Shown here one piece after another: positions 33,385-39,922 of a stretch of 39,922 nucleotides of DNA. The notes beneath the pieces are model-generated. The model was given only the letters and a program-made list of their open reading frames with translations, did not search any database and was not told the origin of the DNA. Source of the DNA: Candidatus Gastranaerophilales bacterium (lineage in GTDB: Bacteria > Cyanobacteriota > Vampirovibrionia > Gastranaerophilales > Gastranaerophilaceae); NCBI GenBank assembly GCA_944323615.1, contig CALUTG010000011.1, positions 1 through 39,922 of the forward strand, in the 5' to 3' direction. A program made the position numbers and the translations under genes. Every line of letters starts with the position of its first letter. Within the stretch, counting starts at the first letter, position 1.

Positions 33385-33993
33385 CTATGTTGTAGTATCT
33401 GTAAGTGTTACATGAGCCTCATAAGTTCCAGCATTATCATCAAAAGAGTATGTGGTTGAATCAACATTTGATGATATGGTCGTTGTTGCTGTTGTTACGC
33501 CAGGGTTAACTTTGAATTCATATTGACTTTTTCCGTCATCATATTGCGGTGTAACATCTGTGGCCCCGCTGATTTCTATATTAGAAACGGGGTAAGCGAT
33601 TGCATTTGCGTTGTTAGCAGGAACTGCAGTCCCTGTTTTTATGTCTGTTAAAGCTGCAACTGCCGGTTTTTTTGTTGTGTTTGTTAATATTACATAAACA
33701 ATTCCATCTTTTTTGAAAAACGCTTTTTCAAACCCATTTGCGGTGTCAGCCTTGGCTGTAAGGTATAAATTAGCTTCGTCATTTGCCCTGATTGTAAATA
33801 CTGAAGAAAATCCGCTATCCAAATTACCTGTAGCAGGATCAATTGTTTTAGTTTGAATATTAGTTTCCGCCTTGATATCAATATAAGGCGCAAGGGTCGC
33901 TTGCAATATTTGAGTATCGAAAGTTTCTGCTTGTGCACAGGCGCACGTTGCTGTTAGTACCAGCATTGATGTAAAAAGTTTTGTTTTGTTCAT
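33385..33993 (-). CDS. Pilus subunit-like secreted protein (major subunit candidate)
   Basis: 202 residues; signal peptide (LFTSMLVLTATCACAQA) cleaved before ETFD. The mature N-terminus DTQILQATLAPYIDIKAE alternates hydrophobic and polar residues, as a donor strand would, and the C-terminus AGTYEAHVTLTDTTT is a plausible last beta strand. The body is Thr/Ala/Asn-rich without cysteines, like many fibre-forming pilins. A GGAG Shine-Dalgarno precedes the ATG. It is placed directly after the chaperone gene, the common position for a major pilin. Its N-terminal TQILQ recurs in the divergent subunit-like gene at 35884. Confidence 0.65.
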   Translation of the reverse strand: MNKTKLFTSMLVLTATCACAQAETFDTQILQATLAPYIDIKAETNIQTKTIDPATGNLDSGFSSVFTIRANDEANLYLTAKADTANGFEKAFFKKDGIVYVILTNTTKKPAVAALTDIKTGTAVPANNANAIAYPVSNIEISGATDVTPQYDDGKSQYEFKVNPGVTTATTTISSNVDSTTYSFDDNAGTYEAHVTLTDTTT

Positions 33994-34002
33994 AATTTCT
34001 CC

Positions 34003-34830
34003 TTAAATTGAGTTACTGACATTAAAAGAAACTTCTTTTATAAGATTTTTATTTTCTCCTTTTTCATTTTTGTAGGTTAAAATAACTTTTAGAATATAAT
34101 TTCCATTTTCAAGGTTTTCCGGTATTAATCCCGTTTCCTCAAAAATACCGTTTGCTCTTATGGTATTGCTATTTACATTAAATTCTTGTACCAAATTTTT
34201 ATCTTTAATAATTTGTGCTTTACCTCTATATCGAACTTTGCTGTTTCCTCCGGCACTCAGTTTCATGTTATAGACCAGACTCTTATTATTCTTTTCAACG
34301 GTTAAACTGTCGAAAGAGCCGACTTTTATAAATTTTCCTTTATCAACATAAATAGGAATTCCAAGTCTTGTTTTTACAATAAGTTTTGTATTAACATTTT
34401 TATTTTTGTTAGGAAGAATAATTTCTTTGGCAGCTACATCTTCTATGAACATTACCATTCTAGATTCTCCGTCTGGCAGACTTTTTATGTCCGTAAAAGT
34501 AACTCTTACAGTTTGGGGAATTCCGTTTTTTAAGGTAAATTCATTAGGAACAAATCTGGCATGTGGGATAAGATTGTCAGAATTTTCAGTTATAGGAATA
34601 GCGTTCATTTTACCTTCATCTGATATTGTGAAATATTCAGGATAAAGTTTATATCGTATGGTTTCATCTTTATCAGCCTGCACACTAAATGCCGTTGTAA
34701 GATAGTTTCCGTTACTTTTATTTGCATTTAGTTCTATTAATGTTGGCGAAACTTTTACTGCAGCTTGAGATTGACATGTAATAATTGATAAGATATAAAA
34801 GGTCATAATTGTTTTAAAAGTTTTTTTCAT
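34003..34830 (-). CDS. Periplasmic pilus chaperone (chaperone-usher type)
   Basis: 275 residues with a signal peptide (TFYILSIITCQSQA) and two Ig-like domains. Domain 1 runs to about 160: VKVSPTLIELNANKSNG (strand with conserved Pro), RFVPNEFTLKNGIPQTVRVT with the alternating hydrophobic G1-strand pattern, and LPDGESRMVMFIED, resembling the DGEYRSH block of pilus chaperones. Domain 2 has TRLGIPIYVDKG and closes with NGNYILKVILTYKNEKGE. It would hold subunits in a polymerisation-competent state by donating a strand. It shares TAATG with the upstream tip-candidate gene. Longer than the about 230-250 residues of classical chaperones. Confidence 0.75.
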   Translation of the reverse strand: MKKTFKTIMTFYILSIITCQSQAAVKVSPTLIELNANKSNGNYLTTAFSVQADKDETIRYKLYPEYFTISDEGKMNAIPITENSDNLIPHARFVPNEFTLKNGIPQTVRVTFTDIKSLPDGESRMVMFIEDVAAKEIILPNKNKNVNTKLIVKTRLGIPIYVDKGKFIKVGSFDSLTVEKNNKSLVYNMKLSAGGNSKVRYRGKAQIIKDKNLVQEFNVNSNTIRANGIFEETGLIPENLENGNYILKVILTYKNEKGENKNLIKEVSFNVSNSI

Positions 34831-35732
34831 TATTCTCTCTCCATTATGTATGTAATTGGATTCTGTCGAGTTCCTTCTTTTATATAGTGTTTTGTATCTG
34901 GATTTTTAAAAGAATATTCGATAATAAGGCTTGTTGGAACAGTATTCCCCTGTTCAGTACCCTGTAGTGTAGAATTACCTTTTGCCAGCAGATATCTTTT
35001 GTTAGGTAATATTTGGGTAGAATTTTGTTCAAAGCTTAATATATTCCCGGTGCAGTTTTTTATTAAAAATGAATACTCTCCTTCAAGATTTCCAATATTT
35101 GATGTATCTAACCATAAGTTCCAATGTGTATTAGAAAATAAATCAAGCCTAATATCATTTTTATTTTTTATAACAGCTTGTCTGCTAAAGACATCTTCTT
35201 CATTTAAAATAATATATGGCTCTCCGCTGAAGGATGTTATTGTTTGCTTTTCGTCTATTATAAAAGTGAATATGAAATCACACTCATATTCTTGAATCAG
35301 ACTGGTTCTATTAATAAATTTGAGGGGAACAGAATATGTACCTGCCGGTAGTTCTCCTATATTTTCAAGCCTTAAGGTTATATTTTTCTGAGCCGTTCTA
35401 GTGAAATCAATATCACCGATATTGTCAATATAAAATAATTGCGCTCTTATGTTACTTAGTTGGAAGGATTGGTCATCGCATATTAAATACAAATGATTTA
35501 TTGGGATTTTAACATTAGCATTGTCACTATTTGTTATATAAGGTTCAAGTGCACTTACAAAAAGTCTTGAGATTCCTATTTGCGGATATATTAAATTTGC
35601 GCTCGCTGATATATAAGCCGGGTTAATAACAGGCATTCCTATAAGCTCGGCACGCATAAACATGTCAGCTTTTGCCTCTTGAGATAATAAGATAGTAATT
35701 AGAACTAAAATAATATTAATTATTGTTTTCAT
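34830..35732 (-). CDS. Secreted pilus-locus protein, possible tip or adhesin subunit
   Basis: 300 residues, not recognised by family. Signal peptide (IINIILVLITILLSQEAKA). The mature part looks all-beta, with an N-terminal region through LIYPQIGISRLFVSALEPY, then ENIGELPAGTYSVPLKFINR near 133, and a C-terminal region ending SLIIEYSFKNPDTKHYIKEG. ELPAGTYSVPL resembles subunit-type beta folds. First gene of the minus-strand pilus operon, coupled to the chaperone gene by TAATG. Its size, 100 residues more than the other subunits, and its two-part look suggest an adhesin or tip protein, but a second chaperone-like role cannot be excluded. Confidence 0.5.
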   Translation of the reverse strand: MKTIINIILVLITILLSQEAKADMFMRAELIGMPVINPAYISASANLIYPQIGISRLFVSALEPYITNSDNANVKIPINHLYLICDDQSFQLSNIRAQLFYIDNIGDIDFTRTAQKNITLRLENIGELPAGTYSVPLKFINRTSLIQEYECDFIFTFIIDEKQTITSFSGEPYIILNEEDVFSRQAVIKNKNDIRLDLFSNTHWNLWLDTSNIGNLEGEYSFLIKNCTGNILSFEQNSTQILPNKRYLLAKGNSTLQGTEQGNTVPTSLIIEYSFKNPDTKHYIKEGTRQNPITYIMERE

Positions 35733-35883
35733 TTCAATTGAAACCTCAAATCTATGTATAAAATTTTTTATTAAATAAAAAAATATCCGTTTGACTAAAT
35801 ATGGAGTCTAATTCAATCTTTCCTCCACTGGAGAATTTTTATTTTATTAATTGTTAATATAGTTTTTATAAAGAGTGGATAAA
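35733..35883. promoter_or_regulatory. Divergent control region of the pilus locus
   Basis: 151 AT-rich bases between two outward-facing genes. The palindrome TTTCAATTGAAA (35732-35743) touches the start codon of the minus-strand operon. CTCCA-C-TGGAG (35823-35833) is a second small palindrome. Possible -10 sequences toward the right are TATAGT near 35858 and TATAAA near 35867, neither with a good -35 box. It probably holds promoters for both directions. Confidence 0.4.
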
Positions 35884-36366
35884 ATGAAGAAAAATATATT
35901 ATTTATGATAATAGCGAGTTTATTTACAAGGACGACTGTATTTGCCGCAACTCAGTCAACACAAATCCTACAGACGAATGTTCCCGAAGTTTTGCATATA
36001 GAAAAAATTATTGTGGAAAACTCAGAATATGATAAGGATGATGAGCTTCAAAATGTAAGAATCCATGGTGCTGAATATATTAATGAAAAGTGTTACCGCT
36101 TAAACTTATCACCTTTTTCAGTAAGGATAACAACAAATCTTTCGGACCCAATTCAAGTTAGTGCTAAAATGGAGAGCTGCTGTAGTACATGCGGACGATA
36201 TCCTATGAGTAATGAAGATTTGTCAGTCAGTCCTTCTTCTTATACAATTAATAATCCGCATGATAAAGTTGAAACGGATTTCTTTACCCCTCAGGTTTTA
36301 GCTCATGACACAACTGTTTGTACTACATATAGAGCGCATTTAATTATCACGCTAGGACGGGTTTGA
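35884..36366 (+). CDS. Divergent pilus subunit-like secreted protein
   Basis: 160 residues from ATG 35884; a GTG at 35875 is in frame but would spoil the signal peptide start (MKKNILFMIIASLFTRTTVF). The mature N-terminus QSTQILQTNVPEVLHIEKI is clearly similar to DTQILQATLAPYIDIKAE of the subunit at 33385, and the end CTTYRAHLIITLGRV resembles its closing strand GTYEAHVTLT. Unlike that subunit it contains a Cys cluster (ESCCSTCGRYP) and further Cys, so the fold is probably disulfide-stabilised. Likely an accessory or terminating subunit of the same fibre. Confidence 0.6.
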   Translation: MKKNILFMIIASLFTRTTVFAATQSTQILQTNVPEVLHIEKIIVENSEYDKDDELQNVRIHGAEYINEKCYRLNLSPFSVRITTNLSDPIQVSAKMESCCSTCGRYPMSNEDLSVSPSSYTINNPHDKVETDFFTPQVLAHDTTVCTTYRAHLIITLGRV

Positions 36367-36368
36367 GT

Positions 36369-37112
36369 ATGTTAAAAAAAATATTTGCAATTTTTATTAT
36401 TACTGCTTTAACAGCACCAATTACATCTGCGAAAGTCGGTCAGCCGACTTTTGTGTTTGCCATAGATGATAATCCAGCTGCTGCTAGTAATACTAATAAA
36501 GATGAGGGGTTATCAGGAGGTGCGGTTACAGCCATAACATTGGGTTCTATTGGCGGAGCGGCAATTCTTGGACTAGCAGGATGGCTTTATAAAAGAAAAA
36601 TTGAACAAAATCTTGCAGCAGGATGCATACGAGGAACTATGGGGCCGCTGGTGCCATTTTGTATAGATCAAAATCCTAATTCGGAGTTTTATGCGAGAAT
36701 AAATAAAAATTATCCTTATTTACAAAAAGCTCTTAGCTTGAATGAAATTCATTATTGTCCTGCATCAAAATATCTTTTGGTATATGATACTAAAATTGAA
36801 AAAAGAACCTTTGATTCTGTTAAATTCAGTATTCCTGAAGGGGTAAAATCTATAAAAATAACCCATGTAACAGATTCTTTTAAACAGGGCGAAATAGCTA
36901 CAGAACTTTTTTTAAATCAAAAACCCTCCAGTTCTAATAAACAAGCTGCTCCAGATATTCTTAAGAATATAGAAAATGAAAGACCTGATATGGAAGGTGT
37001 TATTATGAAAACAGTTTCTGTTAATACCTTAAACTATGATTCAGGTATTTATGTTATAACAAATTATTCTGGTCAAAAGATTTATGGAATTGTTTTTGAG
37101 TTTATTTTTTAA
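36369..37112 (+). CDS. Hypothetical membrane-anchored periplasmic protein beside the pilus locus
   Basis: 247 residues, not recognised. N-terminal signal segment (IFAIFIITALTAPITSA), a short linker, then one glycine-rich membrane helix (AVTAITLGSIGGAAILGLAGWLY) followed by KRK, so it probably spans the inner membrane once more. The about 180-residue remainder has Cys residues (AAGCIRG, VPFCID, HYCPAS) and ends in a beta-like stretch SGQKIYGIVFEFIF. A TTG at 36363 with AGGA five bases upstream is a real alternative start. It overlaps or abuts the subunit-like gene, so both are one transcript. A role in pilus anchoring or control is guesswork. Confidence 0.55.
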   Translation: MLKKIFAIFIITALTAPITSAKVGQPTFVFAIDDNPAAASNTNKDEGLSGGAVTAITLGSIGGAAILGLAGWLYKRKIEQNLAAGCIRGTMGPLVPFCIDQNPNSEFYARINKNYPYLQKALSLNEIHYCPASKYLLVYDTKIEKRTFDSVKFSIPEGVKSIKITHVTDSFKQGEIATELFLNQKPSSSNKQAAPDILKNIENERPDMEGVIMKTVSVNTLNYDSGIYVITNYSGQKIYGIVFEFIF

Positions 37113-37444
37113 GAAATTTTTGGATAATTTAACTTAAAAATAACATGAATGCGTGATTTTTAATCAGCTTGTCATAAAAGGACACAAGGTTTGCTTAAAT
37201 CTGCTATACAGGCTGATTGTCTGGAATAATTGTACTATCCGTTCTATGTAAAACACTCACTTTTTTCTCCAGTTTATTAAAGGATTAGTACTCTGCAAAC
37301 TATCTGTACTAACTCACTAATGTTCGTGCTGTCTGTACGCAAAACCGCTTGAACTCTAACAAGAGCTTTCTTCAATATGTGTAAAACAACAGTCGGTTTG
37401 ATGATTTTGGACAACGGGTTTGAGTATAAAAATTTGTAGATTTG

Positions 37445-37506
37445 GGTAATCTATGATTACCGAAACATTATATTATTGATGCGGTAAATCTGTGATTTAC
37501 CGCATC
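37445..37506. repeat. Two related three-base-loop hairpins
   Basis: GGTAATC-TAT-GATTACC (37445-37461) and GATGCGGTAAATC-TGT-GATTTACCGCATC (37478-37506; perfect 13-bp stem). The second contains GGTAAATC-TGT-GATTTACC, a longer version of the first, so they look like diverged copies. No T-run; not simple terminators. Confidence 0.7.
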
Positions 37507-37612
37507 CTACTTACTAACTTATAGCAACAAACTTAGCAAAAAATTAATTTCATTTTTAACATTTTAACAGATTTTAAATTTCCAGAAATTTTTATTTTTT
37601 TAGTATTAGATT

Positions 37613-37649
37613 ACATTTGTAACAATTAAACTATTTTTGTAACAAATGT
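37613..37649. promoter_or_regulatory. Paired TTGTAACAA operator-like sites
   Basis: TTGTAACAA occurs at 37617-37625 and 37637-37645; each is itself a palindrome around a central A, and they are 20 bases apart centre to centre, about two helical turns. Together with the flanking ACA/TGT they form a larger near-palindrome from 37613 to 37649. About 75 bases upstream of the lethal-factor-like gene. Confidence 0.5.
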
Positions 37650-37663
37650 TTTCTTATTATTAA

Positions 37664-37701
37664 AGTTTTGTACAAAACTGCCGATAATATATCTATATAA
37701 T
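37664..37701 (+). promoter_or_regulatory. Perfect 16-bp palindrome overlapping the promoter of the lethal-factor-like gene
   Basis: AGTTTTGTACAAAACT at 37664-37679 is perfectly self-complementary. TATAAT at 37696-37701 lies 16 bases beyond it, so the palindrome sits where the -35 box should be, as an operator would. GGAGG at 37710-37714 is the ribosome site before ATG 37724. Confidence 0.5.
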
Positions 37702-37723
37702 TAATCTATGGAGGTTAAATAGT

Positions 37724-39538
37724 ATGACAGATATAAAGATAACAGAGCAAATGATATATTATTACCGTAGTCAACCTGGAAATTTGTTGTTGTCAGATTC
37801 TGCCATAATTAACTTAATAAATAAAGACATTGAACTGGGTAAACTACCGAAAGAATTTAGTCAGCTAGGAATCGATGCAAAAAAAAATAACTATAAATGT
37901 GAAATTTCTAATCTTTTTGGTTATGGCTTTAATGTTAATAATAATTCCTTTTTATCCCTTGAGAAAGAATCTTCGCATCAAAATTTAGAAAAAATTAATC
38001 GAACTAATTATATTAAAACAGATATTGAAAATATAATAAGAGAGAAAACAGGTAACAATAATTATAAACTTGAGTTTGATGAATATACAGAATTTACAAC
38101 AAAAAATGGTATAAAAATTATAATTGATGGTTCTGCTGGCAAGCCTCATAGATTATCCATTTTTAGTGATAAGGAAATAATTAAGATAAATTATCAAAAA
38201 ACTGGTATTGAAAAGACTTTTATAGATAAAACCTCAAATATTAGTAAGATATTGTATTATGATTATTATGGCAACATACTTAGGGAACGTTGTTATGATA
38301 TTAATAATCAAATAGAAGTTTACAATAAGGATTATGAAGAAATAAAAAGAGCCAAGCATATTGCATCTGAAATTGTAAAGGATTTAACAAATACAAATTT
38401 TTTTGGCTTCAAAAGTATTAGAGATAGTCTTCATCAAAATATAGAAAAGATAACAGAAGAGAATATTCTTTATGTTATGGAAGAATATTATAATCTAACG
38501 GGAAAAGTATTGATAGAAACCCTTCCTGATTCTTATACAGAATCAGTAAATAGCATTTTTATGAATAAATGCAGTAAAATGGATAAAATACAAGACCTAA
38601 ACTCATTTTTAAAATATACACCTTTAGGATCATTATTTGAAACATGCTTTAAAAACAAAGAAAGGCTTAGTGAATTTGCGTTAAATTGGGAGTCTTATAC
38701 AGGGAGACAAACTTTTGTTTATGATTTTGAGAATTCAAATTTAGAAAAAACCGAAAAAGAACGATATATAAATTTAATAAGACTTGATGCGTTTGATAAT
38801 TTTACCAAAGGTAGTTTTAAACCGAATTTATTTCTTGAAAATGTACAAACAAAAAACAAATATTATAAAAGTGATAATATTTATGATATTCAATTTGGTA
38901 AGTTATATGAACCCATTATTATAAGAAATAAAACAACTGGTATAGAAACAATTCTAGACCTCCGAGAAAAATTTAACAACATGCATAATATCGATCGATC
39001 CAAACTCTGGGGAATAATACAATCATTTCCGCCAGAAGTACTCGAAGATATGGCGATTGAAACTAGTAATGTTGTAGGACATATAGGTAATGAATTTAAA
39101 CTAAAAAATGAAGCAGATGGCTTGTATTATACTGATGATTCCAAAATAATATTTAATGCTTCATCGCTAAATACTTGTATCCATGAATTAGGACATGCTA
39201 TTGATTATAATTATGAAAAAAGCATTTATAATAAAAGTAGAACATCAAGCAATGATTTTAGTAAAATCTTTGAACAAGAGATAAATAATTATAAAGCAAA
39301 GGGAAATCAATGCTTTATTAAAGGAGAAAATGGTAATAGTACAGGGTTGGATGGTTATTATAATTATTGTACATTTGATGAACAGGAAATGTTTGCAGAA
39401 TGTTATACTTTATTAATGCTTGGAACTTGTAATAGTAAGGATACTATTCTAAAACATTTCCCGAATTGTTTAAAAGCTACTGAAAATCTCTTGAATAAAA
39501 TTCGTAAACTGGCTGATAATAAAAGACATAAACAATAA
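37724..39538 (+). CDS. Anthrax-lethal-factor-like zinc metallopeptidase domain protein (M34-like)
   Basis: 604 residues, very rich in Asn, Lys and Ile. No signal peptide or membrane helix. The last about 120 residues match the catalytic pattern of anthrax lethal factor: CIHELGHAIDYN with HExxH at H487-E488-H491, and later YCTFDEQEMFAECYTLLM. In that segment E555 aligns with the zinc-ligand Glu735 of lethal factor (NEAEFFAEAF) and Y548, exactly seven residues earlier, with its Tyr728. The spacing from HExxH to E555 is 68 residues versus 49 in lethal factor, so there is an insertion. The first about 450 residues are unrecognised. GGAGG precedes the ATG. Substrate, host and delivery route are unknown; a self-processing or toxin-like role are both possible. 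Confidence 0.7.
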   Translation: MTDIKITEQMIYYYRSQPGNLLLSDSAIINLINKDIELGKLPKEFSQLGIDAKKNNYKCEISNLFGYGFNVNNNSFLSLEKESSHQNLEKINRTNYIKTDIENIIREKTGNNNYKLEFDEYTEFTTKNGIKIIIDGSAGKPHRLSIFSDKEIIKINYQKTGIEKTFIDKTSNISKILYYDYYGNILRERCYDINNQIEVYNKDYEEIKRAKHIASEIVKDLTNTNFFGFKSIRDSLHQNIEKITEENILYVMEEYYNLTGKVLIETLPDSYTESVNSIFMNKCSKMDKIQDLNSFLKYTPLGSLFETCFKNKERLSEFALNWESYTGRQTFVYDFENSNLEKTEKERYINLIRLDAFDNFTKGSFKPNLFLENVQTKNKYYKSDNIYDIQFGKLYEPIIIRNKTTGIETILDLREKFNNMHNIDRSKLWGIIQSFPPEVLEDMAIETSNVVGHIGNEFKLKNEADGLYYTDDSKIIFNASSLNTCIHELGHAIDYNYEKSIYNKSRTSSNDFSKIFEQEINNYKAKGNQCFIKGENGNSTGLDGYYNYCTFDEQEMFAECYTLLMLGTCNSKDTILKHFPNCLKATENLLNKIRKLADNKRHKQ

Positions 39539-39541
39539 CTT

Positions 39542-39763
39542 CTGTCGGCAGTTTGTAGGTTGGGCTTATAGCCCAACAATCAATAGGACTTTTACAGGAC
39601 TACCCAAAATCTTTGATTTTAGTAATATACAGGCTAATTTAAAACTACTCTTTGTAGATTAAAGTCCTAATAAAGTCCTGTTCTGACCTATTTAAAAATC
39701 AACGTCACTCCACTTCCGACCGCTATAATTTAGTATTGTTGGGCAAGTATGCTCAACCGACAG
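39542..39763. repeat. Inverted-repeat element after the lethal-factor-like gene
   Basis: CTGTCGG (39542-39548) matches CCGACAG (39757-39763) as inverted ends, and GCCCAACAAT (39571-39580) matches ATTGTTGGGC (39735-39744) perfectly. Inside are a tight hairpin GTTGGGCT-TAT-AGCCCAAC (39559-39577) and inverted copies of an AGGACTTT-type word (39584-39600 versus about 39662-39682). The roughly 222-base stretch could fold into one long interrupted stem. It has no coding capacity and resembles a non-autonomous miniature element. Confidence 0.6.
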
Positions 39764-39813
39764 TTGATAGTTGATATACAAATCGGACATTAAAATACAA
39801 TATGCCAGACAAT

Positions 39814-39846
39814 AAAAAAGAGATAGGTTTAACCTATCTCTTTTTT
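39814..39846. terminator. Bidirectional intrinsic terminator
   Basis: A-run, stem AGAGATAGGTT / AACCTATCTCT with a minimal loop, then T-run, symmetrical on both strands. On the minus strand it lies three bases after the tRNA 3' end and would end that transcript; on the plus strand it would stop read-through from the left. Confidence 0.85.
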
Positions 39847-39848
39847 AT

Positions 39849-39922
39849 TAGCAAGGGAGAGATTCGAACTCTCGACCTCACGGGTATGAGCCGTGCGCTC
39901 TCACCAACTGAGCTACCTTGCC
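39849..39922 (-). tRNA. tRNA-Met (anticodon CAT), elongator type
   Basis: Reading the minus strand, 74 bases fold into a full cloverleaf: acceptor GGCAAGG/CCTTGCT (ending in a G-T pair), D arm GCTC/GAGC with AGTTGGTGA loop, anticodon stem CACGG/CCGTG with loop CTCATAC, T arm GAGAG-TTCGAAT-CTCTC, discriminator A. Anticodon CAT. The paired 1-72 position argues against an initiator tRNA; a lysidine-modified isoleucine tRNA is possible but less likely. CCA is not encoded. The 5' end coincides with the window edge. Confidence 0.92.

Larger units (their letters stand above)
37113..37723. other. 611-base AT-rich non-coding gap
   Basis: I see no convincing gene. A 32-codon GTG frame near 37152 has no ribosome site. 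The left half has loosely repeated CTATCTGTAC/CTGTCTGTAC words and TATACAGGCTGATT (37205-37218), which recurs with one change at 39626-39639 beyond the next gene. The right half holds paired hairpins, TTGTAACAA sites and a 16-bp palindrome, listed separately. Confidence 0.5.

Noticed and set aside
37152-37250. Short GTG-initiated frame of about 32 codons in the large gap
   Set aside because: No ribosome site, no composition bias and no recognisable motif; such frames are expected by chance in AT-rich DNA.
37113-37723. CRISPR array, suggested by several short palindromes and repeated words
   Set aside because: The repeats differ in length and sequence and there is no regular repeat-spacer periodicity or cas gene.
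39849-39922. tRNA as an integration site for an island carrying the lethal-factor-like gene
   Set aside because: No copy of the tRNA 3' end was found to the left (only TAGCAA six-mers near 37520) and no integrase is in the window.

Overview
The window is a low-GC, gene-dense chromosomal segment of an outer-membrane-bearing (diderm) bacterium. The diderm signs are a Kdo-8-phosphate synthase for LPS, a LolA-like carrier, a pilus usher-like barrel and an LpxL-like acyltransferase. Several genes use TTG or GTG starts, and several appear to be transcribed without a leader. Gene content and codon flavour suggest an uncultured gut lineage such as Gastranaerophilales/Vampirovibrionia (non-photosynthetic Cyanobacteria relatives), but this is inference and no taxonomic marker here settles it.

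Layout. 1-6.2 kb (+ strand): the C-terminal half of secA, a purine nucleoside phosphorylase, an RqcP-like S4 protein, a YjbQ protein, the biotin-precursor pair bioG and bioC separated by a GGGTAAA-type repeat, and a PAS sensor histidine kinase. 6.2-16.2 kb: mostly minus strand, with a phosphohexomutase, a three-gene envelope cassette (small YIDPGTG protein, NoeA-like methyltransferase, membrane sulfatase-fold enzyme), a lone + strand sugar ABC permease, then aroA, kdsA, an acyl-CoA dehydratase activase, a DedA protein and a small secreted protein.

16.2-28.7 kb is a compact aryl-polyene-type biosynthetic cluster of 15 genes in two divergent arms fired from a 30-bp gap. The minus arm carries chain-length factor, PlsC-like acyltransferase, two ACPs, a small membrane protein, a ligase-dehydratase fusion, thioesterase, LolA-like protein, MMPL exporter, methyltransferase and LpxL-like acyltransferase. 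The plus arm carries ketosynthase, dehydratase, ketoreductase and ketosynthase. Together they would activate a starter, extend and reduce it into a conjugated polyene, modify it and deliver it to the outer membrane.

28.7-37.1 kb: a secreted protein, an SprA-type putative metalloprotease, then a chaperone-usher-like pilus locus (tip candidate, chaperone, two subunits, unusual usher) with a divergent subunit-like gene and a membrane protein. 37.1-39.9 kb: an AT-rich region with several palindromes, a gene whose C-terminus carries the anthrax-lethal-factor type catalytic signature, an inverted-repeat element, a bidirectional terminator and a tRNA-Met(CAT).

The most unexpected signals are (i) five genes with exactly TATAAT-N6-ATG and no Shine-Dalgarno, implying recurrent leaderless transcription; (ii) the lethal-factor-like protein behind a palindrome-rich promoter; (iii) the non-canonical chaperone-usher locus; and (iv) the polyene cluster driven by a shared bidirectional -10 element.
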